Assembly: GCA_036488085.1 (NCBI GenBank)
Contig: DASXHZ010000012.1
Location: 62,001-126,000, forward strand
Reading direction: 5' to 3'
Source: DASXHZ01 sp036488085
GTDB taxonomy: Bacteria > Acidobacteriota > Thermoanaerobaculia > Gp7-AA8
DNA: 64,000 bases
The notes beneath the pieces were generated by a model, which saw nothing but the letters and a program-made list of their open reading frames with translations, made no database searches and was not told the DNA's origin. The translations under genes and the position numbers were made by a program. Below are positions 19,041-27,961 of the stretch, piece after piece (position 1 is the stretch's first letter; each line of letters starts with the position of its first letter).

Positions 19041-20328
19041 GAGCGTCTACCTACTGATCCTCGCCGCCGCGTCGCTCGGCTCGCTCCTTCTCTTCGCCGT
19101 CGTCCAGCCTCCCTTCCCGGCCAGCGCGCCGCCAATCGACTTTGCCGGCGCGCTACGCTGGCTCGCTACTCATCCTGCCGACTACATCGCCGCCGGCACC
19201 GTCGCGCGAGAAGCGCTCAACACGCAAACGAAACGGCGCTTCGACGTCTGGCACGCATCACACGACCTTGCGGTGCAGCTTGCGCCGTGGCGTACCGGTC
19301 CGCGGATGTCGTTCGTCCGGAGTGGCCTGGAGCATTGGTACGAGCTCCCGCCGCGCGACCGCGCGAACGTGCTCCGCGCCGCCGAGCCGCTGCTGCGCGA
19401 TCCGGAGATCTTCCACCGTGTCGCGCAGCCGCTGTTCGACCTCACCGCCAACTTCGGCTACCTCCGCCGCAACGCGCCACACGAGACGGCCTCGCGCAAC
19501 CTCCTCTCGCGCATCGCCGCGACGAATGGCCTTTTCGCCGACTATCGTTCGCTCCGTAGCGAGGCGGTCATCGCGCGGCTGCGACGCTTCAGCCAGATCC
19601 GCAGCAGCGCATCACAGGCCGACCTCATCGAGATCCTTCCCGATCACTTCGACCAGGACGACGAGCCGCTCCTGCGCTCCATCCTCGATGAGTTGAGCCG
19701 GCGGCCGCTCGATGCCGCGCCGTCGGATCCCGGGCTCGTCGATCGTGTCGTCGACTATTCGCTCCGGCATCACATCGAGCCGCTCAGCGGCCTCGAGGCC
19801 CTCGTCGACCTTCCCGGCGCGGCGAGCGAGCCGTCCCGCGCACGCGTCGCCCTTCACCTCGGCGATCCCGATCGCGCCAGCCGCATCGAGATTTCCGCGC
19901 CGCACAACGATCCCGCCGTCTGGGCCGACTACTTCGACGACCGCGCCGCGTTTCTACGCGCGCACGCCGACACCACGATGGCAAACCTCTTCGCCGCGAA
20001 GGCATTCATCGGCCACCAGGCGCGCGAGAAATGGGCGCATCTCTGCGCCGACAACGAGATCTGCACCACCGGCGACAAAGAGATCGTCGTGGCGAAGATC
20101 CATCCCCTCTCGCTGACGCTCGAAGCGTTGCGCGAGGAACACGTTCCTGCCTACGTCGAGCTTTTCCTCGACGACCGCCGCGTGGCGGAAGGCGACGTAG
20201 CGAAGATGAACGCGTTCAACCTCGGCACACCGGCGGCCGGGCCACATCCGATCGAGATCCGGATCGTCAATCCGTTCACGCCGGAGGCTCGCTCGAGACG
20301 GCTGCGGATTCGTTCGGACGCGATCTGA
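19024..20328 (+). CDS. Membrane-anchored hypothetical protein
   Basis: A 434-aa protein with one N-terminal hydrophobic segment (YLLILAAASLGSLLLFAVV, about residues 8-26) acting as signal anchor. A helical, mostly periplasmic body follows, with a C-terminal beta-rich part from about residue 355. I recognise no family. It follows the GT4 gene with overlap and ends opposite the O-antigen-ligase-like gene. A role in glycan polymerisation or ligation is therefore plausible, but this rests only on position. Its last 53 bp overlap the convergent gene. Confidence 0.65.
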   Translation: MPLVRKSVYLLILAAASLGSLLLFAVVQPPFPASAPPIDFAGALRWLATHPADYIAAGTVAREALNTQTKRRFDVWHASHDLAVQLAPWRTGPRMSFVRSGLEHWYELPPRDRANVLRAAEPLLRDPEIFHRVAQPLFDLTANFGYLRRNAPHETASRNLLSRIAATNGLFADYRSLRSEAVIARLRRFSQIRSSASQADLIEILPDHFDQDDEPLLRSILDELSRRPLDAAPSDPGLVDRVVDYSLRHHIEPLSGLEALVDLPGAASEPSRARVALHLGDPDRASRIEISAPHNDPAVWADYFDDRAAFLRAHADTTMANLFAAKAFIGHQAREKWAHLCADNEICTTGDKEIVVAKIHPLSLTLEALREEHVPAYVELFLDDRRVAEGDVAKMNAFNLGTPAAGPHPIEIRIVNPFTPEARSRRLRIRSDAI

Positions 20329-21772
20329 ACGAAGGCGCCACCGCCGCCCCCGCGATCGCCGCGATCGTCGCTGCATTCGACGGGATGAAAAAATTGAAGT
20401 CGATCAGGGCGTGAATCGAGGCGATCACGATGCTCGTCAACGCCGCGAGCCCGAACGCCCTGCGCCGCCAGCTCCCGCCGTTGTCGCTGCGCAGATGCTG
20501 TCCAAACGCCAGCAGCAGGCCATAGAAGAACGCGGCGATGATCAGAATCCCGGCGACACCGAGGGTCGCGGCGATCTCTACGTAGTCGTCATGCGCGTGC
20601 TGATACAACTTGTCGATCGATTCGCTCTGTCCGATTGAAACGACGTCGGCGAACGTTCCGGCGCCGCTTCCCAGAAGAGGAAACGCGCGCCAGACGCGGA
20701 GCGCCGACTCGATCCCTGTCCTTCGGCCGCCGAGCTGACCGGGATCGGACTCGCCAGACTGCATGCGCGCCATCGTGCGCCGTACGCCGAGGAAACCGAT
20801 GAGCCCCGCGATGACGAGCGTCATCACGGCGACCGTGAACGCAGTGCGTCGCACCGCAACCCCGACGCGGCGACGGCGCGGCGACTGATCCGCGTCGCCC
20901 GCCACGGCGAGCACTCCCGTGACGAGCGCCATACCCGCCACGATCGACAGCAACGCGCCGCGCGACTGTGCGAGCAGGATTCCCGCGACGCACGTCAACA
21001 TCACCGTGGCCGAGAACGCGAAGAGAAAGAACCGGCGCTCGATCAGCGCGGCGAGGTGTCGTCCGAACGTCATCCGCTGCCCTCCCGCCGCGTCGCGCCA
21101 CGCGATCGCGCCAAGGTAGATCGCGAACGGAAGCGCGACGCCGAGGTAGTGCGCGAAGTGATTCGGATTGACGAACGTGCCGGTGGTGCGGTCGAAGATC
21201 AGGCGATTGACCCGCCCCCAGATCGCGTAACGGTGGAGCGTCGCCTCCCGAATGCCATACAACGCCTCGAACAGCGCCGCCGCCGAGAGCGCGAACGCAA
21301 ATGCGACACGGCGCCGGTACGTGGAGATCAGCAGCGCCGACGCCTCGAACGTCGCGAAGAGCGCGATGAGGCGGAACAGCTCGTACCACGTTGCGTTCGG
21401 ATTCACCGTGATCGGATGGGCGCGCGGAACAGCGGCAGCGTCATGCGTCAGCGCCACCACGCGATCGGCGGCGCTCCAGATCGCGCTTGATTCCGGCGAG
21501 ACGACCGCTGCCATCGACGGCGGCAGCGGAACGAGCTGCAGCGCGCAAATCGCGATGACGGCGACGCCGGCGAGGCTCCACGTGCGATACGCCCGTGACA
21601 GATGCAGGCCGGCCGCCGACATACTGCGAAGCAGCGCGGCCGCCGCGCAGAGCACCAGCGGCGGAATGACCAGCGGAAGATATGCAGCGGCGACGTTCGA
21701 CCCGAAGGGAAGCGGTACCCAAACGAGGTACGCGAGCAGCAGCCCCGCGCACACCGCCTCACCCGTTGTCAT
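20276..21772 (-). CDS. O-antigen ligase family membrane protein
   Basis: A 498-aa protein with about twelve TM helices. The central TGTFVNPNHFAHYLGVALPF motif and the periplasmic loop motif PLLGSGAGTFADVV plus YQHAHDDYVEIAATLG are the standard Wzy_C/O-antigen ligase signatures (conserved His in the long loop). It joins or polymerises undecaprenyl-linked glycan on the periplasmic side. I chose ATG 21772, where hydrophobic sequence begins; the longer open frame upstream covers the beta-barrel gene on the other strand. It is divergent from that gene. Confidence 0.85.
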   Translation of the reverse strand: MTTGEAVCAGLLLAYLVWVPLPFGSNVAAAYLPLVIPPLVLCAAAALLRSMSAAGLHLSRAYRTWSLAGVAVIAICALQLVPLPPSMAAVVSPESSAIWSAADRVVALTHDAAAVPRAHPITVNPNATWYELFRLIALFATFEASALLISTYRRRVAFAFALSAAALFEALYGIREATLHRYAIWGRVNRLIFDRTTGTFVNPNHFAHYLGVALPFAIYLGAIAWRDAAGGQRMTFGRHLAALIERRFFLFAFSATVMLTCVAGILLAQSRGALLSIVAGMALVTGVLAVAGDADQSPRRRRVGVAVRRTAFTVAVMTLVIAGLIGFLGVRRTMARMQSGESDPGQLGGRRTGIESALRVWRAFPLLGSGAGTFADVVSIGQSESIDKLYQHAHDDYVEIAATLGVAGILIIAAFFYGLLLAFGQHLRSDNGGSWRRRAFGLAALTSIVIASIHALIDFNFFIPSNAATIAAIAGAAVAPSFRSRPNESAAVSSEPPA

Positions 21773-21783
21773 TTGCTTTTGAT

Positions 21784-21797
21784 TGTAGCGTGCTACA
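21784..21797. promoter_or_regulatory. Inverted repeat between divergent ligase and beta-barrel genes
   Basis: TGTAGC at 21784-21789 and GCTACA at 21792-21797 form a perfect inverted repeat with a 2-bp centre. It lies in the 50-bp gap between the divergent ATG 21772 (minus) and ATG 21823 (plus), so it could be a dimeric regulator site. No bound factor is known. Confidence 0.35.
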
Positions 21798-21822
21798 CTC
21801 CGGCGAGTTTCGGCCGGTTTCC

Positions 21823-23091
21823 ATGAAGAATCGATTGGGTGGTGTTGTTCGTTGCGCGGCTGCGCTGACGCTGGTGAGCTGTGCCTTTGTCGTTTCGGCG
21901 CAGGAGGGTCTGCGTGATCGCGACCCGACCTTCGCCGAGACGAAGAAGATCGCGACCGACTTGAATCAGGCGTCCGTGCACTCCGGACCGTTCTACCTCC
22001 TGTCGCATATCCAGATCTCCGACCTCGGATATAACCAGGAGACCTACCTGCCGCTTGCGGCGACGTCGCGAGGACTGTCGTTTGCGGCGACCGCTCCGCA
22101 ACGGCTCTACTTCGTGCCGGGGCGAAAGACGGTTTACTCCATCGAGGTGACGCCGTCATACGCGTGGATTCGAGGCAATTCGGCCTCGTATCGCGGCGGC
22201 AACCAGTTCGGCTGGACGGCCCGCGCCGACGCGCAGTACCTCTTGAACCACCTCTACCTCGATCTGTATGGCTTAGGCGTAAACGACCTCCGCGTCTCCT
22301 CTCCCGAGATCAACCGGGTCGTGACGGAGCGGGACCGCGAGCTCGGCGGAAAGGGGGAGATCAAGTACTCCACCCGGACCAGCCTTCTCTTTAGCGCCGC
22401 CCACCGTAGCGCACGCTATCCGCTCGATCGTTTTCAACCGGATGACGTCCTCGCGTTGCTGCCCCTCCTCGACCGGAACGAGAACGACTTCCGCGTCTCC
22501 CTGCTGCACAAGACCTTTCCGTTGACCTCGTTACTCGTCGCGGCCGAGCGGAGCGACTACACGTTCCCGAACTTCTCCTCGCGCAATGCCCGGCGGACCT
22601 ACACCGGCGCCGGCTTCGTCTGGAATCACGGGAGAGAAGCCTGGCACCTGGAGGTCGGGCCTTCCAAGGTCGACTTCAAGACGCCGGGCGCGAAGAACTT
22701 CAGCGGCCTCGTCGGCAACACGGACGGGTCGTTCCGCATCTCCGAGCGGACGGGCTTCAACGCGGCGGCTTCTCGTGACATCGAGTTCTCAGTCTTCGCG
22801 CAGAACACCTACTACCTGTTCGACCGAGGGCAGATATCGTTCGACTACGCGGCTACCCGGCACCTGACGTTGCGTGTGATCTCGGAAGTCGGCCGCGACC
22901 TGTACCAGGTCCCCGTGAACGGCTTTCTCCGGCGCGACCAGTTCTCATTCAGCGGCGTCGGCTGGGACTACTCCGTCCAGCACGTGCAGGGTGGCTTCGA
23001 CGTTGGCTACTACAAACGGAGTTCGAACTCGTCGGCGGGCGACGAGCAGAGTGGAATACGCCTGCTCGCACATTTGTCGTTCAGACCGTAA
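21823..23091 (+). CDS. Outer-membrane beta-barrel protein of polysaccharide locus
   Basis: A 422-aa protein with a signal peptide (basic MKNRLGGVVR, hydrophobic core, cleavage after FVVSA). The mature part shows alternating strands rich in aromatic residues, such as YSIEVTPSYAWIRG and LYLDLYGLGV, and ends in a C-terminal FRP strand, as in outer-membrane barrels. Barrels of this size accompany SLBB export proteins and BY-kinases in exopolysaccharide loci of myxobacteria and Acidobacteriota, where they are thought to form the outer exit. That role is inferred here from position directly before the export gene. Confidence 0.72.
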   Translation: MKNRLGGVVRCAAALTLVSCAFVVSAQEGLRDRDPTFAETKKIATDLNQASVHSGPFYLLSHIQISDLGYNQETYLPLAATSRGLSFAATAPQRLYFVPGRKTVYSIEVTPSYAWIRGNSASYRGGNQFGWTARADAQYLLNHLYLDLYGLGVNDLRVSSPEINRVVTERDRELGGKGEIKYSTRTSLLFSAAHRSARYPLDRFQPDDVLALLPLLDRNENDFRVSLLHKTFPLTSLLVAAERSDYTFPNFSSRNARRTYTGAGFVWNHGREAWHLEVGPSKVDFKTPGAKNFSGLVGNTDGSFRISERTGFNAAASRDIEFSVFAQNTYYLFDRGQISFDYAATRHLTLRVISEVGRDLYQVPVNGFLRRDQFSFSGVGWDYSVQHVQGGFDVGYYKRSSNSSAGDEQSGIRLLAHLSFRP

Positions 23092-23230
23092 CAAATCGTA
23101 AATAACTTCCAGCCATCGCGAGAAGAAGTCGGTGTTTTGCGTAATTTTTACGGCACGCGCATGGTCAAGTTATGAGCACGAGCTTAGGTTGAGTGGGTCC
23201 AGGGTTCGGTCCAATAGTCCGAGGAGCTTG

Positions 23231-24064
23231 ATGAAACGTCTCTCTCTCATCGTGGTCGCGGCCTTCGGCCTCGTCGCTGCTGCGGCCGCTCAGAACCTCG
23301 TGGGCAACAGCTCGGAGGTGCGGATCGGACCTCGTGACGTCGTCGACGTCAAAGTCGTCCAGGACGACAAGTTCAACACGACCGGCACCGTAAGCGACGA
23401 AGGAGCGATCACGCTCCCGGGCGTCGGCAAGATCGTCATCAGCGGCATGACCCAGCGTGAGGCTGAGCAGCGGATCCAGCAGGTTCTCGAGTCGCGCGTC
23501 CTCAACAAGGCCGACGTCAGCCTCCAGATCACCCAGTTCGGCAACAAGCCAATCTCGGTCGTCGGCGCCGTCACGAAGCCAGGCAACGTGGGCGGCAGCA
23601 ACATGACCCTCATTCAGGCGATCACCGAAGCGGGCGGCCTCGCCCCCGGCTACGGCAAGACCCTGTACGTCATCCGCACCGGCGCGAACGGCCTGAGCGA
23701 ACAGATCGCGGTCGACATCGACGACCTGATGGTCAGCGGCAATCCCGACCTCAACCTTCCGCTCTCACCGAACGACGTCATCAACGTCCCGGTCGAAGTC
23801 CCGCTCACCGTCTTCGTCATGGGCGAGGTCACGCACCCGGGGAAGATCGAGCTCCGCCGCACGCAGTACGCGTCGCTTCTGCAGGCCATCGCGGCCGCCG
23901 GCGGTCCGACCGACCGCGCGGGGAAGACGGCGAGGATCACACGCAACGAAGGCGGCACGTCGAAGACGATTGCCACGAACTGGAAGCGCATCGCTGAGGG
24001 AAACGGAAAAGACGTTCCGCTGCAGGACGGCGATACGATTTACATCAAAGAAAGCGTTTTTTAA
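23231..24064 (+). CDS. Polysaccharide biosynthesis/export protein, Wza-like with SLBB domains
   Basis: A 277-aa periplasmic/outer-membrane export protein. The signal peptide MKRLSLIVVAAFGLVAAAAA is followed by VRIGPRDVVDVKVVQDD, the start of the Poly_export domain, and by two SLBB beta-grasp modules (ISVVGAVTKPGNVGG and VFVMGEVTHPGKIEL). No lipobox cysteine is seen, unlike Escherichia coli Wza. ATG 23231 is preceded by GAGGAG, and in-frame codons further upstream lack an RBS. It makes the translocation channel with the Wzz/BY-kinase encoded next. Confidence 0.92.
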   Translation: MKRLSLIVVAAFGLVAAAAAQNLVGNSSEVRIGPRDVVDVKVVQDDKFNTTGTVSDEGAITLPGVGKIVISGMTQREAEQRIQQVLESRVLNKADVSLQITQFGNKPISVVGAVTKPGNVGGSNMTLIQAITEAGGLAPGYGKTLYVIRTGANGLSEQIAVDIDDLMVSGNPDLNLPLSPNDVINVPVEVPLTVFVMGEVTHPGKIELRRTQYASLLQAIAAAGGPTDRAGKTARITRNEGGTSKTIATNWKRIAEGNGKDVPLQDGDTIYIKESVF

Positions 24065-24082
24065 CTCGATCGGCGCGATGCG

Positions 24083-26287
24083 ATGGATCTGAATACTGCT
24101 CAGGAAGTTCACCTCTCCCATTATTGGAACATCATCTACAAGCGATGGAAGATCGCCGCAGCGATCGTCGTCGTCGTGATGATCGGTACCTTCCTGGCGA
24201 GCTACTTCTCCACGCCTCTCTACAAGTCGTTCGTCTCGATCCAGATCGAGCGCGAGAATCCGAACCAGCTCACCGTCGAAGACCTCTTCGGCATCGAGGC
24301 GTCCGACCAGGAGTTCATGCAGACGCAGTACTACCTGCTGAAGAGCCGCGGCCTCGCCGATCGCACCATCAAGGACCACAACCTCCTCAGCGATCCTGAC
24401 TTCTACCCGGCCGGAATCGCCGCGAAGACCCCGGCGGAGATCGACCGGCTCCGCTCCGGCATGGCGGCCGGAATGCTCGGCAACATCATCGTCGAGCCGG
24501 TTCACGGCACGAGCCTGGTGAACGTCTCGTACATCGCGAGCTCGCCGAAACTGGCGCAGAAAATCGCCGAAGGCCTTGCCGACTCGTACATGCGGATGAA
24601 CGTCGAGAAGAAGCTCGATGCCACCCGGCAGGCGAGCGACTTCCTCGCGCGCCAGATCGCCACCGTCAAGGGCGACATCGATCAGGCCCAGCAGGAGCTC
24701 ACCAAGTACGGTGCGAGCAAAGACATCATCTCGACCACCGACGCGAGCAACGTCACCGTCCAGAAGCTGACGCAACTCAACAGCGACCTCACCGTCGCTT
24801 CGAACGAGCGCATCCAGAAGGAGAGCGCGTACCAGGCGCTCCTCAACGCCAGCCCGGAAGCAGTCGCCGCCTCCGACGCGCTCGTCGTGAAGCTGTCGAA
24901 TGACCTGGCCGGCTTCGAACGCGACTTCGCGCAGAAAGCGAACGTCTATCGTGCGGATGCTCCCGACATGGTCTCGCTTCGCGCTCAGATCGAGAAGACC
25001 AAGCAGGCGCGCCAGGCCGCCATCCGCGACGCGTACGAAAAGGCGAAGTCCAACGCACGGTCCGAAATGGCCGCTGCCGACGGACGCGAAGCGTCGATGC
25101 ACACCGCGTTCGACGAGCAGAAGCGCGAGACCCTCAAACTGAACGAGAACGCGTTCACCTACACCGATCTCCGCGGCGTCATCGAGAGCAAGCGCGCCCT
25201 CCTCGACCAGCTCACCAAGCGTCTCAGCGAGACCGAAGTCACCTCGCGGCTCCGCGGCGCGAACACCTCCAGCATCCACCTCGTCGATCACGCGGAGCTG
25301 CCGACCGGCCGCTTCAACGTGACGATGAAGAAGAACCTCCAGAGCGCGTTCCCGCTCGGCGTGATCCTTGGCCTCGCGGCAATCTTCTTCCTCGAGTACA
25401 TGGACCGCTCCATCAAGACGCCGGAAGAGCTCGAGCGCGTGACGCACTACGCCTCGCTCGGCGTCATTCCGGCCGCCGCGTCGGTCAACAACGCCCAGTC
25501 GTCCTACGCTTACCGCTACCTCGGATCGGCGCGGCTCCGCGTCGTCGAAGAAGAGAAAGACGGCACTCCGGCTCCCCCGCCGAACGTGGAGCTCATCCCG
25601 TTCCGCGACAGCCGCTCGCCCATCGCCGAGGCGTACCGCGCCTTCCGCACTTCGCTCCTTCTCGCCTCCGCGAGCTCGCCGAAGGTCATGGTCATCACCT
25701 CCACGTTCGCACGCGAAGGAAAGACCACCACCTCGATCAACCTCGCCACCGTGCTGGCGCAGATGGGCAAGCCGGTGCTCCTGATCGACGCCGATCTGCG
25801 CCGCCCGCGCATCCAGAAGGTCTTCCGCGACAAGATGAACCTCGGCCTGGTCAACTACCTCGCCGCGAACATCGACGTCGACGACGTCATCCAGCCGACC
25901 GAGGTACCGAACCTCTCGGTCATCCTGTCGGGCCCGACGCCTCCGAATCCCTCGGAGCTCCTCGCATCCGACCGCATGAAGCACCTCATCGAAGAGATGC
26001 GCGGCCGCTTTGCGTACGTCATCTTCGACTCGCCTCCCGTCATGGCCGTCACCGACGCGATCGTTCTCTCGTCGAAAGCCGACGGCGTCGTGCTCACCGT
26101 TCATGGCGGCAACACGCCGCGTGACCTCGTGCAACGCGCGGCCGAGAAGCTTCGCCAGAGCAACATCCCGGTCCTCGGTGCGCTGCTCAACAACCTCGAC
26201 CTCCAGCAGTACGGCTACACGTACAAGAAGAACTACTACGACTACTACGAGCCCGAAACGCCGCGCGCCGCGGCCCGCAAGGCTTAG
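24083..26287 (+). CDS. Wzz/BY-kinase: chain-length determinant fused to tyrosine autokinase
   Basis: A 734-aa inner-membrane co-polymerase. It has a Wzz N-domain with TM1 (AAAIVVVVMIGTFLASYF), a long periplasmic coiled-coil region (about 180-400) and TM2 near 420 (FPLGVILGLAAIFFLEY). A cytosolic BY-kinase domain follows, with Walker A AREGKTTTSINLA near 541, Walker A' LLIDADLRRPR near 566 and Walker B FDSPP near 648. The tyrosine tail QQYGYTYKKNYYDYYEPE near 708-725 is the autophosphorylation cluster. It controls chain length and export. The adjacent phosphatase gene should reverse phosphorylation. Confidence 0.94.
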   Translation: MDLNTAQEVHLSHYWNIIYKRWKIAAAIVVVVMIGTFLASYFSTPLYKSFVSIQIERENPNQLTVEDLFGIEASDQEFMQTQYYLLKSRGLADRTIKDHNLLSDPDFYPAGIAAKTPAEIDRLRSGMAAGMLGNIIVEPVHGTSLVNVSYIASSPKLAQKIAEGLADSYMRMNVEKKLDATRQASDFLARQIATVKGDIDQAQQELTKYGASKDIISTTDASNVTVQKLTQLNSDLTVASNERIQKESAYQALLNASPEAVAASDALVVKLSNDLAGFERDFAQKANVYRADAPDMVSLRAQIEKTKQARQAAIRDAYEKAKSNARSEMAAADGREASMHTAFDEQKRETLKLNENAFTYTDLRGVIESKRALLDQLTKRLSETEVTSRLRGANTSSIHLVDHAELPTGRFNVTMKKNLQSAFPLGVILGLAAIFFLEYMDRSIKTPEELERVTHYASLGVIPAAASVNNAQSSYAYRYLGSARLRVVEEEKDGTPAPPPNVELIPFRDSRSPIAEAYRAFRTSLLLASASSPKVMVITSTFAREGKTTTSINLATVLAQMGKPVLLIDADLRRPRIQKVFRDKMNLGLVNYLAANIDVDDVIQPTEVPNLSVILSGPTPPNPSELLASDRMKHLIEEMRGRFAYVIFDSPPVMAVTDAIVLSSKADGVVLTVHGGNTPRDLVQRAAEKLRQSNIPVLGALLNNLDLQQYGYTYKKNYYDYYEPETPRAAARKA

Positions 26288-26308
26288 GCGAAGCCGTAGT
26301 GATCAACA

Positions 26309-27088
26309 GTGATCGACATTCACCATCACTGTCTCCCGGGAGTCGACGATGGGCCGCGCGATCTCGAAGAAGCCGCTGATCTCTGCCGTCTCGCTGCCGC
26401 CGACGGCATCGAGACCATCATCGCCACGCCGCACGTGCTGCGCGGCCGATGGCAGAACACTTCTCGAGCGCTTCTGGAAGAGAAGCTCGCGGCGCTCCAG
26501 GACGCGGTCGGCCGCTCTCCTCGCCTCATCCTCGGCTCCGAGTACTACTTTGCGCACGATATGAACGAGTCGCTCCAGAACGGGACCATCGTTCCTCTCG
26601 CCGACTCACGGTACGTCCTCGTGGAGCTCGCTTCTCACGCCGTGCCGCCGCTCGTCCAGCAGCCGCTCTATCAGGCGCGACTAGGCGGCTGGACGGCCGT
26701 GATCGCACATCCCGAGCGCAACCTCGTCTTCCAGTCGAAACCGGAGATGCTGGCGTCACTCGTAGCGAATGGCACCAAGACCCAGATCACCGCCGCGAGC
26801 CTCCTCGGCGACTTCGGTCCCGACGCGCGGCAGTGCGCCACCGACTGGATCCGCCGCGGGATGGTCCACTTCGTCGCGAGCGACGCCCACAACCGGGCCA
26901 AACGCCCGCCGCGGATGACCGAGGCAGCCGAAGTCGTTCGCGAGATCGCGGGCGACGACGTCGCTGACGCCCTGACCCGCCGAAACCCCGCCGCCGTTCT
27001 CGAAAACCAAGGCCTCGAATACGACCCCGAGCCGCAGGCCGCACCGAAGCGTGGAGTATTGGACCGGCTCGCCAGGTTCTGGAAATGA
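26309..27088 (+). CDS. Tyrosine-protein phosphatase, CpsB/CapC (PHP) family
   Basis: A 259-aa metal-dependent PHP phosphatase. The metal ligands are visible: DIHHHCLPGVDDG at residues 3-15, IATPHVLRG, LGSEYYF, VIAHPERN and ASDAHN. The family dephosphorylates the tyrosine tail of BY-kinases, and its gene lies 21 bp after that kinase gene, so the pair forms a phosphorylation cycle for polymer length and export. The GTG start leads straight into the conserved first motif. Confidence 0.93.
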   Translation: MIDIHHHCLPGVDDGPRDLEEAADLCRLAAADGIETIIATPHVLRGRWQNTSRALLEEKLAALQDAVGRSPRLILGSEYYFAHDMNESLQNGTIVPLADSRYVLVELASHAVPPLVQQPLYQARLGGWTAVIAHPERNLVFQSKPEMLASLVANGTKTQITAASLLGDFGPDARQCATDWIRRGMVHFVASDAHNRAKRPPRMTEAAEVVREIAGDDVADALTRRNPAAVLENQGLEYDPEPQAAPKRGVLDRLARFWK

Positions 27089-27126
27089 CCCCAAGCAGCG
27101 TAGAATCGACGAACTCGGAGAACATC

Positions 27127-27621
27127 ATGAAACGGATCGCCACCCTTCTCGCCGCCCTTTCGCTCTCCGTCGCCGGCGCTGCCTTCGCACAGCCGGGCGA
27201 CGTCCTCGACTACACACCGGTCGAGTGTATGCGGGGTGGAGATTCGTCCGTGTTCCAGCTCAACGTGACGCAGAAGGGCGAGCTCCGCGCCTACTTCCGT
27301 CATGTGAACTCCACCGAGTGGTGCTCCGTCATCGGCAACAACGAAGGAGTCCTGTCGACCGTCGTGATGCCGAAGTTCGAGGTCGGTGACGAGATCGAAT
27401 ACTTCTTCGTCCTCGTCCAAGGCAAGCGCGTGATCGCGAAGAGCCCCGAGATCTATCGCGTGAAAAACACCGGCGGTTGCGAGATCAACATCGCGCGCCA
27501 CTCCACCAGCTTCACGATCGACTGTGGCCAGAGCGTCGCCGGCATGCCTGCCTCCAACGCCGCGGCCCACGCACTCGGCTTCAACGCCAACCCGCAGCCC
27601 GTCTCGCCGGAACGTCCGTAG
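27127..27621 (+). CDS. Small secreted protein of unknown function
   Basis: A 164-aa precursor with a clear signal peptide (MKRIATLLAALSLSVAGAAFA) and a mature domain of about 143 aa with four cysteines, likely two disulfides. The fold looks beta-rich (GELRAYFRHVNSTEWCSVIG). ATG 27127 is used; a start further up at 27085 would put the signal peptide inside. It follows the phosphatase gene closely, so it may ride on the polysaccharide transcript, but no family is recognised. Confidence 0.7.
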   Translation: MKRIATLLAALSLSVAGAAFAQPGDVLDYTPVECMRGGDSSVFQLNVTQKGELRAYFRHVNSTEWCSVIGNNEGVLSTVVMPKFEVGDEIEYFFVLVQGKRVIAKSPEIYRVKNTGGCEINIARHSTSFTIDCGQSVAGMPASNAAAHALGFNANPQPVSPERP

Positions 27622-27625
27622 GCAG

Positions 27626-27961
27626 CTATCGCGTCGCGTCGACCGGCAATCCCGCGGCCATCCACCCGCTGATCCCAGCGGACATGACCCTAACGTCCGT
27701 ATAGCCCATCCCCTCCGCGCGTCGCGCCGCGTTCGGCGCTTTCCTGCAGAAAAGATTCGAGCAGTAGAAGACGAGCGGCGACGCCTTGTCGGCAGGGAGG
27801 TCCCCGCCCGTGAAGGCAATCGGGTCGAGGTGTATGGCGCCCGGGACATGCGCCTCCATCCAGCTTTGCGGCGAGTTGACGTCGTAGACCGACACGGTCG
27901 CCAGAACATCCTGCAGTTGCCGCGGCGAGATCGTCTTCAAACCCATTAGACGCGCGAACAT
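27626..27961 (-). CDS. Rhodanese-like domain protein
   Basis: A 111-aa single rhodanese domain. ISPRQLQDVL and VYDVNSPQSWMEAHVPGAIHL form the N-terminal half, and the active-site loop VFYCSNLFCRKAPNAA carries the catalytic cysteine. Such proteins transfer or sense sulfane sulfur. The ATG is preceded by AGGAGG at ideal spacing and overlaps the SdpI-like gene by 16 bp, so it is the third gene of an ArsR-SdpI-rhodanese operon. A longer upstream open frame is antisense or out-of-frame sequence and was not used. Confidence 0.88.
   Translation of the reverse strand: MFARLMGLKTISPRQLQDVLATVSVYDVNSPQSWMEAHVPGAIHLDPIAFTGGDLPADKASPLVFYCSNLFCRKAPNAARRAEGMGYTDVRVMSAGISGWMAAGLPVDATR

Noticed and set aside
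23131..23230. Sigma-54 -24/-12 promoter before the Wza-like gene
   Set aside because: GGCAC is present, but no GC doublet stands at the right distance for -12.
23765..26134. Minus-strand 789-codon frame opposite the BY-kinase
   Set aside because: The plus strand encodes Wzz and kinase motifs through the same interval; the antisense frame is a codon-bias artefact.
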